Shown: positions 52,115 to 61,777, counted from the stretch's first letter. The stretch: 64,000 nt of DNA from Phyllobacterium brassicacearum (GCF_003010955.1 NZ_PGGO01000001.1:1-64000); one strand, 5' to 3'. A program made the numbers and translations. Notes: generated from the letters alone by a model not told the origin.

Positions 52115-52348
52115 AACTTTGCTGCCCGTCTGGGTGTATTGCCGTTTGACGAGGCCGCTGCGGCCCATGCGGCAAGTATCCGTGCGGCATTGGAGCGAAA
52201 TGGGCTGCCGATAGGCGGTTACAACTTACTGACCGCTGGGCATGCGCGGAGTGCTGGCCTGGCGGTAATCACAGGCAATCTGCGTGAGTTTACGCGAGTG
52301 GATGGCTTGATTGCGGAAGATTGGCTTCCGGAAGACTATCCGAAATGA
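52115..52348 (+). pseudogene. C-terminal remnant of a VapC-type PIN-domain toxin
   Basis: From a TAG at 52112-52114 the frame continues NFAARLGVLPFDEAAAAHAA, then NGLPIGGYNLLTAGHARSAG and LAVITGNLREFTRVDGL, ending DWLP. This matches the second half of VapC toxins (PIN ribonucleases), including the late acidic residues but not the first catalytic aspartate. The N-terminal 55-60 residues and the antitoxin are gone. GTATATAC repeats just upstream may be what remains of the vapB promoter. The C-terminal piece should be inactive. Confidence 0.7.
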
Positions 52349-52383
52349 CAGCATCGGCCCGGCAATGCCGGGCCGATGCGGTG

Positions 52384-54051
52384 TCACATGCTGGTATAGA
52401 CCGGTCCCTCGCCACCCTGTGGCGGCACCCAGTTGATGTTCTGGTTGGGATCCTTGATATCGCAGGTCTTGCAGTGAACGCAGTTCTGCGCGTTGATCAC
52501 GAACTTGGGCCCAGTGGGTTCTTCAACCCACTCATAGACGCCGGCCGGGCAATAGCGGGTCGACAGGCCTGCATAGACATCGTGCTCGGATGTCTTCTGC
52601 AGCGCCGAATCCTTGACGATCAGGTGAACCGGCTCGTTTTCCTCATGATTGGTATTCGACAGGAAGACCGACGACAGGCGGTCGAACGTAAGAACCCCAT
52701 CCGGCTTCGGATAAGCAATCGGGGCGTGTTTGCTGGCAGGTTCGAGCGACGCCGCGTCGGTCTTGCCATGCTTCCACGTTCCAAAGGGCGACCAGCCGCC
52801 GAAAATCGTGTTGAGCCACATGTCGAGCCCGCCGAGCATGACGCCGCCAATGGTGCCGAGCTTCGACCACATCGGTTTGACGTTGCGCACGCGCTTCAAA
52901 TCCTTGCCGATCTCGCTTGAGCGCCAGGCGTTTTCGTAAGCGACGAGCTCGTCGTTGGCCCGGCCCGCTGCAATTGCTTCGGCCACATGTTCGGCGGCAA
53001 GCATGCCGGAGAGCATGGCATTGTGCGACCCCTTGATGCGCGGCACATTGACGAAGCCGGCCGAACAGCCAATGAGCGCGCCACCCGGGAAGGATAGCTT
53101 CGGCACCGACTGCCAGCCGCCTTCGGTGATCGCACGTGCGCCATAGGAAAGACGCTTGCCGCCCTCGAACGTGCCGCGAATGGCAGGATGCGTTTTGAAG
53201 CGCTGGAATTCTTCGAACGGCGACAGATAGGGATTCTTGTAGTTGAGGTGCATGACGAACCCAACAGCAACGGTATTGTCCTCAAGATGGTAGAGGAACG
53301 AACCACCGCCTGTCTTCATGTCGAGCGGCCAGCCAAAGGTATGCTGCACCAGCCCGAGCTTGTGCTTGGCCGGGTCTACCTGCCAGAGCTCCTTCAGGCC
53401 GATACCATATTTGGCAGGCTCCTTGCCCTCGTCGAGCTTGAAAGTGTGGATCAACTGCTTGGCAAGCGAGCCGCGCGCGCCCTCTGCGATCAATACATAC
53501 TTGCCGAGGAGCGCCATGCCGCGCGTATAGGCCGGTCCATGCGACCCGTCCTTTTCGATGCCCATGTCGCCGGTCGCGACCCCGATGACGGCGCCCTTAT
53601 CGTCATAGAGTACTTCCGAACCGGCAAAGCCCGGATAGATTTCAACGCCGAGTTCTTCCGCTTTGGTGCCGAGCCAGCGGCAGACATTGCCGAGCGATAC
53701 GATGAAGTTACCGTGATTGTTCATCAGCGGCGGCATGGCGAAGTTGGGCAAGCGGATCGAGCCTGAATGTCCAAGAACGAGAAAATGATCTGCCGTTACA
53801 GGCGTTTTGAAAGGATGCCCCTCCTCTTCGCGCCAACCCGGCAGGAGCTTGTCAACGCCGATCGGATCGACCACCGCGCCCGACAGGATATGCGCACCGA
53901 TTTCGCCGCCCTTTTCCAGCACGACGACCGAGAGTTCAGGATTGATCTGTTTGAGCCTGATGGCAGCGGACAGACCCGAGGGTCCTCCTCCCACGATCAC
54001 GACATCAAACTCCATGCTCTCGCGCTCTGGAAGTTCGGTTGTCTCGCTCAT
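52384..54051 (-). CDS. etfD: Electron transfer flavoprotein-ubiquinone oxidoreductase
   Basis: The 555-residue membrane-bound flavo-iron-sulfur enzyme passes electrons from reduced ETF (fed by acyl-CoA dehydrogenases) to ubiquinone. The N-terminal FAD fold has FDVVIVGGGPSGLSAAIRL and EKGGEIGAHILSGAVVDP. The C-terminus carries the 4Fe-4S cysteines: one in CPAGVYEW and three in NCVHCKTCDIKDPNQN, followed by NWVPPQGGEGPVY. Length matches the family. AGGAGG five bases upstream supports 54051. It can take electrons from the isovaleryl-CoA dehydrogenase encoded at 32.4 kb. Confidence 0.95.
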   Translation of the reverse strand: MSETTELPERESMEFDVVIVGGGPSGLSAAIRLKQINPELSVVVLEKGGEIGAHILSGAVVDPIGVDKLLPGWREEEGHPFKTPVTADHFLVLGHSGSIRLPNFAMPPLMNNHGNFIVSLGNVCRWLGTKAEELGVEIYPGFAGSEVLYDDKGAVIGVATGDMGIEKDGSHGPAYTRGMALLGKYVLIAEGARGSLAKQLIHTFKLDEGKEPAKYGIGLKELWQVDPAKHKLGLVQHTFGWPLDMKTGGGSFLYHLEDNTVAVGFVMHLNYKNPYLSPFEEFQRFKTHPAIRGTFEGGKRLSYGARAITEGGWQSVPKLSFPGGALIGCSAGFVNVPRIKGSHNAMLSGMLAAEHVAEAIAAGRANDELVAYENAWRSSEIGKDLKRVRNVKPMWSKLGTIGGVMLGGLDMWLNTIFGGWSPFGTWKHGKTDAASLEPASKHAPIAYPKPDGVLTFDRLSSVFLSNTNHEENEPVHLIVKDSALQKTSEHDVYAGLSTRYCPAGVYEWVEEPTGPKFVINAQNCVHCKTCDIKDPNQNINWVPPQGGEGPVYTSM

Positions 54052-54347
54052 CATTTCCTCCTGAGTATGCATGCCCCGCAACACGATTGTTCCCGTGTTT
54101 TTCCGATTTGTAGCCTAACAATAGCCGTATGACAGCGGGAGTTGCGCATTCCAGATGCGGCCAATTGCCCTCATCCTACGACCATCGATGGATTTCATAG
54201 TTTACCTTGACGTAAACGTCAATATTTTGATCGCTGCCTGATGCGCGTCCGAGAGTTGCGCCTTCGTACAATTCGTTCATACTCCGGCTATCGAATTCGT
54301 TGCGTTGTATGACTGCTGGTGGCCATCAAAAACCGATTGGAGACCGG

Positions 54348-54959
54348 ATGAAACTGCCCCGAGTGATATGGATGCTCAATGGCTGTCTCGCCATCTGCAT
54401 GCTTTTCACCGTATTGGCTTCCGAAGGGGTAGCGGCCGAGGAGCCAGAGCTGTGGACGGCCGGTCCCTACACTTTTTCCGATGAACTTGGCGGCTTCACC
54501 ATTCGCTCGATCAGCGGCAAGGGTACAATCGACGATCCGATCGTCATCGTCGAGGAGTTTGATTCCGCAACACCGACGACCCTTGTCATTCGCACCGAGC
54601 GGATCGCGCTGGCAAATCCCAGCGAGGACGTGGGCATCCTGTTTTATCTGCGTGTCCGGGCCATCAATGGCAGCGGCCATCCCTGGATCGAGTTTGCGTT
54701 CGAGCTTCAGGAACAGTTGCACGTACCGAGCGATTATGGTGACGGCCTGTCTTTCTACCAACCCGGCGACAAGACAGGCATGATCCATTCAAATGGTTTC
54801 AAGGAATACAGCGACGATTTCGAACCCTACGACCGGATGGTCTTCCGTGGCGGCCAGGTCGACCCCCGCGCGAACGCGACTTTTGAGTTCCCCGTTGCCG
54901 ACTTTACGCCCAAGCGCCTGTTTTATCTGGTGCAGGATCCGCGCATTCCATCATCGTGA
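54348..54959 (+). CDS. Secreted hypothetical protein
   Basis: The 203-residue product has a signal peptide (VIWMLNGCLAICMLFTVLAS, cleavage near VAA-E) and a beta-rich mature part: WTAGPYTFSDELGGFTIRSI, VIVEEFDSATPTTLVIRTER, ILFYLRVRAINGSGHPWIEF, YDRMVFRGGQVDPRANATFE. No catalytic motif is seen. The regular strands suggest a jelly-roll or Ig-like fold. The start at 54348 is preferred over 54300 because the signal begins there. Family not recognised. Confidence 0.65.
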   Translation: MKLPRVIWMLNGCLAICMLFTVLASEGVAAEEPELWTAGPYTFSDELGGFTIRSISGKGTIDDPIVIVEEFDSATPTTLVIRTERIALANPSEDVGILFYLRVRAINGSGHPWIEFAFELQEQLHVPSDYGDGLSFYQPGDKTGMIHSNGFKEYSDDFEPYDRMVFRGGQVDPRANATFEFPVADFTPKRLFYLVQDPRIPSS

Positions 54960-55015
54960 CCTTGCAATCAAGCGTACAATTTGCAACTTCAGTTGCAGCT
55001 CTTAAGGATTGATCA

Positions 55016-55840
55016 GTGCCGAACCTGCGCGAACTGCTGCACTTCTATGCCGAGGCGGGCGTCGACACGCCGCTCGAAGATGCGCCGGTCAACCGGTTTG
55101 CGCAGGCCGACGTCAAACGCCCGGCAGCAGCGCCGCCCGCAGCGGCACGCGCGCCCATGCCGCAACCCCAGCCACGGCAGGAAACCACTCTCCCGCCGTC
55201 AGCGCTCAGCAAGGCTTCCGTTCCCGACGATGCTAAGATCGGACTGGCTCGCCAGCTTGCGTCAAGTGCTGTAACGCTGGACGAGTTGCGTTCGCAGCTT
55301 GCCTCCTTCGAGGGATGCAATCTCAAGTTCACGGCCAAGAACCTCGTTTTCGCCGATGGAAACCCACAGGCATCGATCATGTTCATTGGCGAGGCGCCGG
55401 GACGTGAAGAAGACCTGGAAGGTGTTCCATTCATTGGCCGTTCCGGACAATTGCTCGACCGCATGTTTGCGGCGATCGGCCTTGATCGCACCAGTGTTTA
55501 TATCGCCAACACGATCCCCTGGCGCCCACCTGGTAACCGCACGCCGACGCCATTGGAAACCGAGATTTGCCGGCCCTTCTTCGAGCGTCAGATCGAACTC
55601 GCGAACCCGAAACTGCTGGTGGCGCTTGGCGGTCCGGCAGCCAAGGCGCTGACCAACGCATCCGAAGGCATTCTACGACTGCGCGGCAACTGGAAGAGCC
55701 ATATCACGACATCGGGGATTGAGATCCCGGTCATGCCCACACTGCATCCTGCCTATCTCCTGCGAAATCCGGCCCAGAAGCGCTTCGCCTGGCGCGATTT
55801 CGTCAGTGTCAAATTGCGGTTGCGTGCACTGACGGAATGA
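55016..55840 (+). CDS. Uracil-DNA glycosylase, family 4-like, lacking two cluster cysteines
   Basis: The 274-residue enzyme removes uracil from DNA. Motifs of family 4 are present: [20 protein letters not shown] (motif 1, about 125-144), the [17 protein letters not shown] region, and motif 2 [14 protein letters not shown]. Canonical family 4 enzymes hold a 4Fe-4S cluster with four cysteines; here only C101 (GCNLKF) and C185 (EICRPF) remain, and the usual CRPP cysteine is W169. A Pro/Ala-rich N-terminal extension of about 85 residues precedes the domain. Activity is likely, but the cluster is probably absent. Confidence 0.85.
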   Translation: MPNLRELLHFYAEAGVDTPLEDAPVNRFAQADVKRPAAAPPAAARAPMPQPQPRQETTLPPSALSKASVPDDAKIGLARQLASSAVTLDELRSQLASFEGCNLKFTAKNLVFADGNPQASIMFIGEAPGREEDLEGVPFIGRSGQLLDRMFAAIGLDRTSVYIANTIPWRPPGNRTPTPLETEICRPFFERQIELANPKLLVALGGPAAKALTNASEGILRLRGNWKSHITTSGIEIPVMPTLHPAYLLRNPAQKRFAWRDFVSVKLRLRALTE

Positions 55841-55876
55841 TCCAGACAGCCTTTCTTGCGTAGATAGAGGTGTTCT

Positions 55877-55978
55877 GCCGGAGTGAATTTGGTTCAAGGT
55901 CGAGGTATCTGTCGAGGCCGATGTGTGTGCATCGGTCGAAGCCAAAGCCCGAAGGATTTGAGCCAAATTCACTCCGGC
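55877..55978. repeat. Long inverted repeat with nested hairpin
   Basis: A 21-base arm (55877-55897, GCCGGAGTGAATTTGGTTCAA) pairs with 55958-55978 with a single G-T. Inside, CCGATG (55918-55923) and CATCGG (55930-55935) make a second stem. The branched structure fills most of the gap between the glycosylase and MFS genes. It shares no blocks with the repeat at 41041 and 58840. Confidence 0.65.
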
Positions 55979-56230
55979 CCTTCGGATTTCCGGCTGGCGG
56001 ACACCCACTTTGTCAGGCGGCATCGTCCGATGGATGAACATCGGCCTCGCCACCTTCCTAGTGGATTGTCTCGCCATCCGTGAAACAGAACCGCTTCTAT
56101 CCAAACAAGAAAGGCTCTACGCTCCGGAATGGGCCAGTTCTTGGCGCAAAACTGGAATGGCAGTGTCGTAATCTCTGGCTTGCGGGCCTATTGAAACCTG
56201 TAGTTTCAGATTGAAACACAGGATACACGA
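55979..56230. other. Intergenic region, no gene recognised
   Basis: The remaining bases before the MFS gene hold short frames without ribosome-binding sites. GAAACCTGTAGTTTCAGATTGAAAC near 56193-56215 has an inverted TGAAAC/GTTTCA character and may be the promoter region. Confidence 0.35.
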
Positions 56231-57478
56231 ATGTTTCGCCAACTCTTGCCGATCACGGCACTATTGACCAGCACGTTCCTGATGCTGACGGCAGGGGGCC
56301 TGGCAGGTATCCTGCTGCCTCTGCGGGCCGGAATGGAGGGCTGGTCACCCACCACGATCGGCTGGCTCGGCACCGGTTACGCGCTCGCATTCACCGGCGG
56401 CTGCATCATCGTTCCGCGGCTTGTCCGCCGCGTCGGTCATATTCGCGTCTTTGCCGTTCTCCTTACGCTATTGAGCATGTCAATGTTGATGCACGGGCTG
56501 ATCATCAATCCATGGGCCTGGACGTTGTTTCGCGCCCTCGCTGGCTTTTCCTTGGCCGGCAGCTACATGGTCATCGAAAGCTGGCTGAACGAGCGCGTCA
56601 CCAATTCGACACGTGGCATGGTTTTCTCGATCTACATGATCGTTTCCATGATCGGTCTTCTTGTCGGCCAATACATCCTGCCCTTCGGCAATCCCGCGAC
56701 GCAGGTGCTGTTCATGATCGGCGCACTGATCTATGCCTCTGCCCTGGTGCCGACCGGCCTTTCCAATGCGCAGTCGCCCCGCCCGCTGACCCAGGTGTCG
56801 CTCGATCTTCCCGGGCTTTACCGCAAATCGCCGGCCGCGCTGATCGGCTCGCTGCTGGCTGGGATCATCGCCGGGGCATGGAACTTCCTGTCTGCCGTTT
56901 ATGGCCGGGACATCGGCCTGTCGACCTTCGGCATTGCGACGATGATCGCCAGTTCCATGATCGGCGGTGCAATCTTCCAGTACCCGATCGGCCGCGCCTC
57001 GGATTTTGTCGACCGCCGCTATGTGATGGTCGTTGCCGGAGTCGGCGGCGTTGCGATTTCATTGACGATGATCATGGTGCAGCCCACCACGCCATGGGTA
57101 ATCTACACGCTGATGTTCGCGTTCGGCACCGTGCTGTTCCCGATCTATTCACTCAACGTCGCGCACGCCAACGATTTCGCCGAGCCGAGTGAATTCGTCA
57201 AGATTTCCAGCGGGCTGCTGATCGTCTATGGCGTTGGCAGCATGATCGGGCCGCAGATCGCCGGGCGGCTGATGGACCTGAACGGGCCAACCGGTTTCTT
57301 CGTCACCATGGCGGTCAGCTATGCGGCTTACGGCTCCTACGCATTCTGGCGAAGCCTCCGCCGTGCATCGCAGGCGCCTTCGGCCCGGCCCGACTTTGCC
57401 ATTCGGCCCCATGACAGGCCACAAACACCGGAAACGCTTCAGCTCCATCCTTTGAGCGAAGCAGCACAAGAAGAATAG
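56231..57478 (+). CDS. MFS transporter (YcaD-like)
   Basis: The 415-residue inner-membrane carrier has twelve predicted spans and MFS loop motifs (RLVRRVGHIRVFAVL between helices 2 and 3; GRASDFVDRRYVMVVAG between 8 and 9). RALAGFSLAGSYMVIESWLN is typical of the YcaD/Cyn-type group of putative sugar or organic-anion exporters. A polar C-terminal tail of about 45 residues is cytoplasmic. Substrate unknown. Confidence 0.85.
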   Translation: MFRQLLPITALLTSTFLMLTAGGLAGILLPLRAGMEGWSPTTIGWLGTGYALAFTGGCIIVPRLVRRVGHIRVFAVLLTLLSMSMLMHGLIINPWAWTLFRALAGFSLAGSYMVIESWLNERVTNSTRGMVFSIYMIVSMIGLLVGQYILPFGNPATQVLFMIGALIYASALVPTGLSNAQSPRPLTQVSLDLPGLYRKSPAALIGSLLAGIIAGAWNFLSAVYGRDIGLSTFGIATMIASSMIGGAIFQYPIGRASDFVDRRYVMVVAGVGGVAISLTMIMVQPTTPWVIYTLMFAFGTVLFPIYSLNVAHANDFAEPSEFVKISSGLLIVYGVGSMIGPQIAGRLMDLNGPTGFFVTMAVSYAAYGSYAFWRSLRRASQAPSARPDFAIRPHDRPQTPETLQLHPLSEAAQEE

Positions 57479-57504
57479 AACCCGAAGGAGAAGTGCGAAA
57501 TGCT

Positions 57505-58488
57505 CTAACCCTGCGGGGTTGAAACCTTGCGCGCCCTCGCCCGCGCCAGACCCAGCTGGTGCTCACGATAGATGATGAAAATTCCGGCGCTAATGACGAT
57601 GACCGCGCCCAGGATCATTTCGACTGTCGGTATGTCTCCAAACAGCAGATAACCGAGGGCCAGCCCCAGCAGCATGGAAGTGTATTCGAACGGCGCAATC
57701 GCCGATATGTCTGCGTGGCGATAGCTTTCCGTCAAGAGGATCTGCGCTACCCCTCCAGCAATTCCCGCCATGATGAGGCAGGTCGCCTGAAATAGTGTCG
57801 GCCAGACCCAGCCGAACGGAAAGCTGACGAGCGCAATCAAGCTCGAGGTAATGGAAAAATACACGACGATCGTCGGCGTGCGCTCGCTCTGTACAAGCCT
57901 GCGTACCAGCAGCATGGCGACCGCAGCGAGGCCAGCACCGCCCAATGTGGCAAGCGCGCCGATGGCCTGGTCGCCACCGAATTCCGTTTCGCCAGTAAAG
58001 AATGACAGGCGCGGCCACAGAATGATCAGCACGCCGACCAGTCCGAAGCAAACGGCAGACCACCGATGAAGCCGCACTGTCTCGCGGAGAAATACGGCGC
58101 TGAGCACCACCGTCAGCAGTGGGGCGGCGTAGCTGATGGCGATCGACTCCGGCAGAGGCAGCTTCGTCAGACCGAAAAACGTGAGGCTCATGGCGCTCAC
58201 GCCGACGAAGCCGCGCCAGAAATGACTGAAGGGTTCGTTTGTTTTGAACGCAACCGCCATCTGACCTTGCCAGGCGATGAAGGCGATAACCGGGAAAATA
58301 GCGAAGAATGAGCGGAAAAAAACAAGCTGTCCCGCAGGTACGCCGTCTGATGCCTTCAGCAGGCTCGACATGCACACAAAGACGCAGACGGAAGCGACCT
58401 TCAGACCAATTCCAAGCATGACATTGGTAGTACGCACTTTATCTGCAACAGGCGGTTCACCATCCTGCGGGTGAACGATGGTAGTCAC
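57505..58488 (-). CDS. EamA-family (DMT) transporter
   Basis: The 327-residue protein has ten predicted membrane helices in two EamA repeats (LKVASVCVFVCMSSLLKASD ... AISYAAPLLTVVLSAVFLRE; then LATLGGAGLAAVAMLLVRRL ... FEYTSMLLGLALGYLLFGDI). Drug/metabolite transporters of this type export amino acids, purines or related metabolites. A polar N-terminus of about 25 residues precedes the first helix, so an internal start at MLGIGLK is possible. It converges with the MFS gene. Confidence 0.85.
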   Translation of the reverse strand: MTTIVHPQDGEPPVADKVRTTNVMLGIGLKVASVCVFVCMSSLLKASDGVPAGQLVFFRSFFAIFPVIAFIAWQGQMAVAFKTNEPFSHFWRGFVGVSAMSLTFFGLTKLPLPESIAISYAAPLLTVVLSAVFLRETVRLHRWSAVCFGLVGVLIILWPRLSFFTGETEFGGDQAIGALATLGGAGLAAVAMLLVRRLVQSERTPTIVVYFSITSSLIALVSFPFGWVWPTLFQATCLIMAGIAGGVAQILLTESYRHADISAIAPFEYTSMLLGLALGYLLFGDIPTVEMILGAVIVISAGIFIIYREHQLGLARARARKVSTPQG

Positions 58489-58582
58489 GGTTGGGAATCC
58501 TTGAGGAGCGAGAATTTGACGTGCCGGTTTGGAAATTCAAACTGATATATCTTTAGGCTCGTTTAAAACGCCGCGCCAGAGA

Positions 58583-58903
58583 TTAATCGATCACGTTGCA
58601 TTTTTGCGGCAAATATTCAGGTGAACGCAACCAGATCTGCTTTGCGTTGACACCATTCAACCTGACGTTTGTTGCGTGCTGCGCAAAACTCAGGGACCAA
58701 TCAAATTCTGAGTGAATGCCGATTGAAGGCGAAAGCAGCAACACCGGGCCAGCGGTGTATTGGGGAAGATAGGCTACTCCAACTGCGGCATCAGCCATGC
58801 CTTCAACTTGGAGGTGAACTATGCGGTGCACGCCGTTTAGCGTCACCTTATCGTGAAAAGAACCCGGACTGGCTGGCAAGTCTGTTTCCGGGTTCAATTT
58901 CAC
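58583..58903 (-). CDS. Doubtful small hypothetical protein
   Basis: A 106-residue frame (HRIVHLQVEGMADAAVGVAY, LLLSPSIGIHSEFDWSLSFA, KQIWLRSPEYLPQKC) reads more like a protein than random sequence, but its GTG start has no ribosome-binding site and lies inside the repeat at 58840-58931. The true start may be an internal ATG near residue 36. It could also be a gene truncated by the repeat insertion. Confidence 0.3.
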   Translation of the reverse strand: MKLNPETDLPASPGSFHDKVTLNGVHRIVHLQVEGMADAAVGVAYLPQYTAGPVLLLSPSIGIHSEFDWSLSFAQHATNVRLNGVNAKQIWLRSPEYLPQKCNVID

Positions 58904-58931
58904 AGATAGGGAAGGGAGGGTGGGCGAAAGC
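58840..58931 (-). repeat. Palindromic interspersed repeat, copy 2
   Basis: On the minus strand this copy has GCTTTCGCCC at position 0, GAACCCGGA at offset 36, TCCGGGTTC at offset 63 and ends GGTGACGC, the same blocks at almost the same offsets as copy 1 (41041-41133). The central stem is less perfect than in copy 1. Same length (92 versus 93 bases) argues for common origin. Confidence 0.7.
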
Positions 58932-59091
58932 TCATCCTCTACTCCAAGATCACTATATCAGGATTCCTGCACTCTTTCCAAGTCGCAGATTATCATCGCG
59001 AGCTTTACGCCGCTTCTACTGAATACCCCATCATTGTGCCTTGCCGAAAACACGGCTAGGTTCCGGCACCACATAAAGGACAGTTAGAACA
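58932..59091 (+). promoter_or_regulatory. Upstream region of pepN
   Basis: Between the repeat and the pepN start lie about 160 bases with no frame. It presumably holds the pepN promoter. AAGGACAGTT lies 8-17 bases before the ATG and supplies the ribosome-binding site. Confidence 0.35.
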
Positions 59092-61740
59092 ATGCGTACC
59101 GATACCGGCCAAGTTTTTCATCTGGATGATTACAAGCCAACCGATTTTCTCATTCCCGAAACCCATCTGGACTTTGCGCTTCATCCTGAGCGCACTGTCG
59201 TCAAGTCGACATTGCAAATCGAGCGCAGGCCGGGCACCCCCGCCGACGTGCCGCTCATTCTGGACGGAGACGAACTCAAGCTCGTCGATATCCGCATCGA
59301 TGGCGCCGCCCCTCTTGGCGACAATACCTTTCTGGCAACACCCGACCGTTTGGAGATTCGCGGCCTGCCGGCAAGCGGTAGGTTCACGCTCGAAATCACC
59401 ACCGAGGTTAATCCGACCACCAACCGCCAGTTGACCGGCCTCTACCGGTCGAGCAACGTTTATTGCACCCAATGCGAGGCCGAAGGCTTCCGCCGTATCA
59501 CTTATTTCCTCGATCGCCCTGACCTGCTCTCAATCTATACCGTGCGCATCGAAGCCGACCGCAAGGAGGCACCTCTGCTCCTGTCGAATGGCAATCCCAA
59601 AGACAAGGGCACGCTCACCAACGGCCGGCACTTTGCGGTCTGGCACGATCCGCACCCGAAGCCCGCCTATCTGTTCGCGCTCGTCGCCGGCGATCTTGGG
59701 GTAATCCACGATACGTTCACTACCGCCTCCGGTCGCCATGTCGACCTCGGTATCTATGTCGAGCATGGCAAGGAGCCGCGCGCGCTCTACGCCATGGATG
59801 CGCTGAAGCGCTCGATGAAATGGGATGAGGATGTCTTCGGCCGCGAATATGATCTCAACGTGTTCAACGTTGTGGCCGTTTCCGATTTCAACATGGGCGC
59901 GATGGAGAACAAGGGTCTCAACGTCTTCAATGACAAGTATGTCCTTGCCGATCCCGAGACCGCAACGGATACGGATTACGCAGGCATCGAGGCAGTTATC
60001 GCCCACGAGTATTTCCATAATTGGACAGGAAACAGAATTACTTGTCGTGATTGGTTCCAGCTTTGCCTGAAAGAAGGGTTGACCGTCTACCGCGACCATG
60101 AGTTCTCCGCCGACATGCGCTCGCGGCCGGTCAAACGGATCGCCGAAGTGAAGGGCCTCAAGGCGCACCAGTTCCCTGAAGATGCCGGTCCCCTCGCCCA
60201 CCCGGTCCGCCCGCGCCAGTTCCGGGAGATCAATAACTTCTACACCTCGACAGTCTACGAAAAGGGTTCAGAAGTCGTCCGCATGATCCGCACGATCCTC
60301 GGGCCGGATCTTTTCCGCCAAGGCATGGACCTCTATTTCGAGCGCCACGACGGCGATGCGGCAACCATCGAGGACTTCATCAAGGTATTCGAGGACGCTT
60401 CCGGCGAAGACCTGAGCCAGTTCGCCCTGTGGTACGACCAGGCCGGAACACCCAACCTCGCTATCACCTATGATTACGACCCGGCGACCAAGACCTTCGA
60501 GATCGAGATCGAGCAGTCGCTGAAGCCAACACCGGGCCAGCCTTCCAAGAAGCCAATGCACATTCCCGTGCAGTTCGGATTGCTCGGCGCCAAGGGGCGC
60601 GAGCTCAAGCCCCGGTCGGCAAAGGGTGGACTGGTCAAACACGACGTGATGCATTTGCGCAAGCGCAAGGAACGGTTCAGCTTTTCCGGAATTTTGGAAA
60701 GGCCGGTGCCATCGCTGTTGCGCGGCTTTTCCGCCCCTGTGACATTGACCAGCGAATTGACGCGATCAGACCTCGTTTTCCTCGCCCGCAATGATGGCGA
60801 CGAGGTTACTCGGTGGCAAGCTCTCACCCAGCTTCTGAATGCCAAACTGACAAGCAATTCGAAGCGGGTTCGCGGCGGCAAACCGGCGACCATCGAAAAC
60901 TCCTCGATCAAGCTCCTTGGCGAAATCGCCTTCAACCCGGCACTGGATGAGGCGTTTCGTGCGCTTTGCCTGAGCATTCCATCCGAGAGCGATATTGCGC
61001 GCGAGCTTGGTACCAATATCGATCCGGATGCTATCCTCGGCAGCCGCAACGCGCTGATCAGTGCTGTGGCAGAAGGCCATGCCGGAAAATTTGCCGAGCT
61101 CTATGACGGTCTCGATCACAACGGCCCGTTCCAGCCGGATGCGGCCAGTGCCGGGCGCCGGTCTTTGCGCAACGTGTTGCTGGACTATCTCAGCGTCGCC
61201 GAGGGTAATCCCAAACTGGCCGCCGCCCAGTTCAAGCATGCGGACAATATGACAGACAGGGTCGCTGCACTCGGTGTCCTCGTCCAGCGTTTTGGCGGCA
61301 GCCAGGCAACATGCGAGGCACTGCGGGCGTTCGAAGAACGGTTCGGCAATGATCCGCTTGTCATGGATAAGTGGTTCATTGTGCAGGCCATGCAGCCGGG
61401 GGATGAAGCCTTGGGGAAGGTACGCGGACTAATGGCACACAAGCTTTTCTCGCTCGACAATCCGAACCGCACGCGTGCGCTGATCGGTTCATTTTCCAGC
61501 GGCAATCAGACCGGTTTCAACCGGGCCGACGGTCACGGCTACAAGTTCTTTGCCGAGACCGTGCTGACGATCGACAAGAAAAATCCCCAGCTTGCTGCGC
61601 GGCTTTTGACGGCCATGCGATCCTGGCGCTCCTTCGAGCCGGTACGCCGTGAACATGCGCGCGAAGCGCTTGCCACCATCGCAACGGTCACCGGACTGTC
61701 GTCCGATGTGCGGGATATTGTCGAGCGGACGCTTGCCTAA
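59092..61740 (+). CDS. pepN: Aminopeptidase N (M1 zinc metallopeptidase)
   Basis: The 882-residue enzyme removes N-terminal residues from peptides in the cytoplasm. The M1 signature is complete: GAMEN exopeptidase motif (about residues 267-272) and HEYFHNWTGNR with zinc histidines 305 and 309, catalytic glutamate 306 and third ligand E328 (KEGLTVYRDHEF). A late tyrosine (EKGSEVVRM region preceded by STVY) stabilises the transition state. The four-domain length matches bacterial PepN. AAGGACAG precedes the ATG. A strong hairpin follows the stop. Confidence 0.95.
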   Translation: MRTDTGQVFHLDDYKPTDFLIPETHLDFALHPERTVVKSTLQIERRPGTPADVPLILDGDELKLVDIRIDGAAPLGDNTFLATPDRLEIRGLPASGRFTLEITTEVNPTTNRQLTGLYRSSNVYCTQCEAEGFRRITYFLDRPDLLSIYTVRIEADRKEAPLLLSNGNPKDKGTLTNGRHFAVWHDPHPKPAYLFALVAGDLGVIHDTFTTASGRHVDLGIYVEHGKEPRALYAMDALKRSMKWDEDVFGREYDLNVFNVVAVSDFNMGAMENKGLNVFNDKYVLADPETATDTDYAGIEAVIAHEYFHNWTGNRITCRDWFQLCLKEGLTVYRDHEFSADMRSRPVKRIAEVKGLKAHQFPEDAGPLAHPVRPRQFREINNFYTSTVYEKGSEVVRMIRTILGPDLFRQGMDLYFERHDGDAATIEDFIKVFEDASGEDLSQFALWYDQAGTPNLAITYDYDPATKTFEIEIEQSLKPTPGQPSKKPMHIPVQFGLLGAKGRELKPRSAKGGLVKHDVMHLRKRKERFSFSGILERPVPSLLRGFSAPVTLTSELTRSDLVFLARNDGDEVTRWQALTQLLNAKLTSNSKRVRGGKPATIENSSIKLLGEIAFNPALDEAFRALCLSIPSESDIARELGTNIDPDAILGSRNALISAVAEGHAGKFAELYDGLDHNGPFQPDAASAGRRSLRNVLLDYLSVAEGNPKLAAAQFKHADNMTDRVAALGVLVQRFGGSQATCEALRAFEERFGNDPLVMDKWFIVQAMQPGDEALGKVRGLMAHKLFSLDNPNRTRALIGSFSSGNQTGFNRADGHGYKFFAETVLTIDKKNPQLAARLLTAMRSWRSFEPVRREHAREALATIATVTGLSSDVRDIVERTLA

Positions 61741-61777
61741 AGCCGCACCGGAGGGTTATCCACCGCCCGATTTTCCA

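Noticed and set aside
55673-56104. Minus-strand 143-codon frame across the glycosylase end and the palindrome
   Set aside because: It runs through a gene end and a long inverted repeat; the translation looks random.
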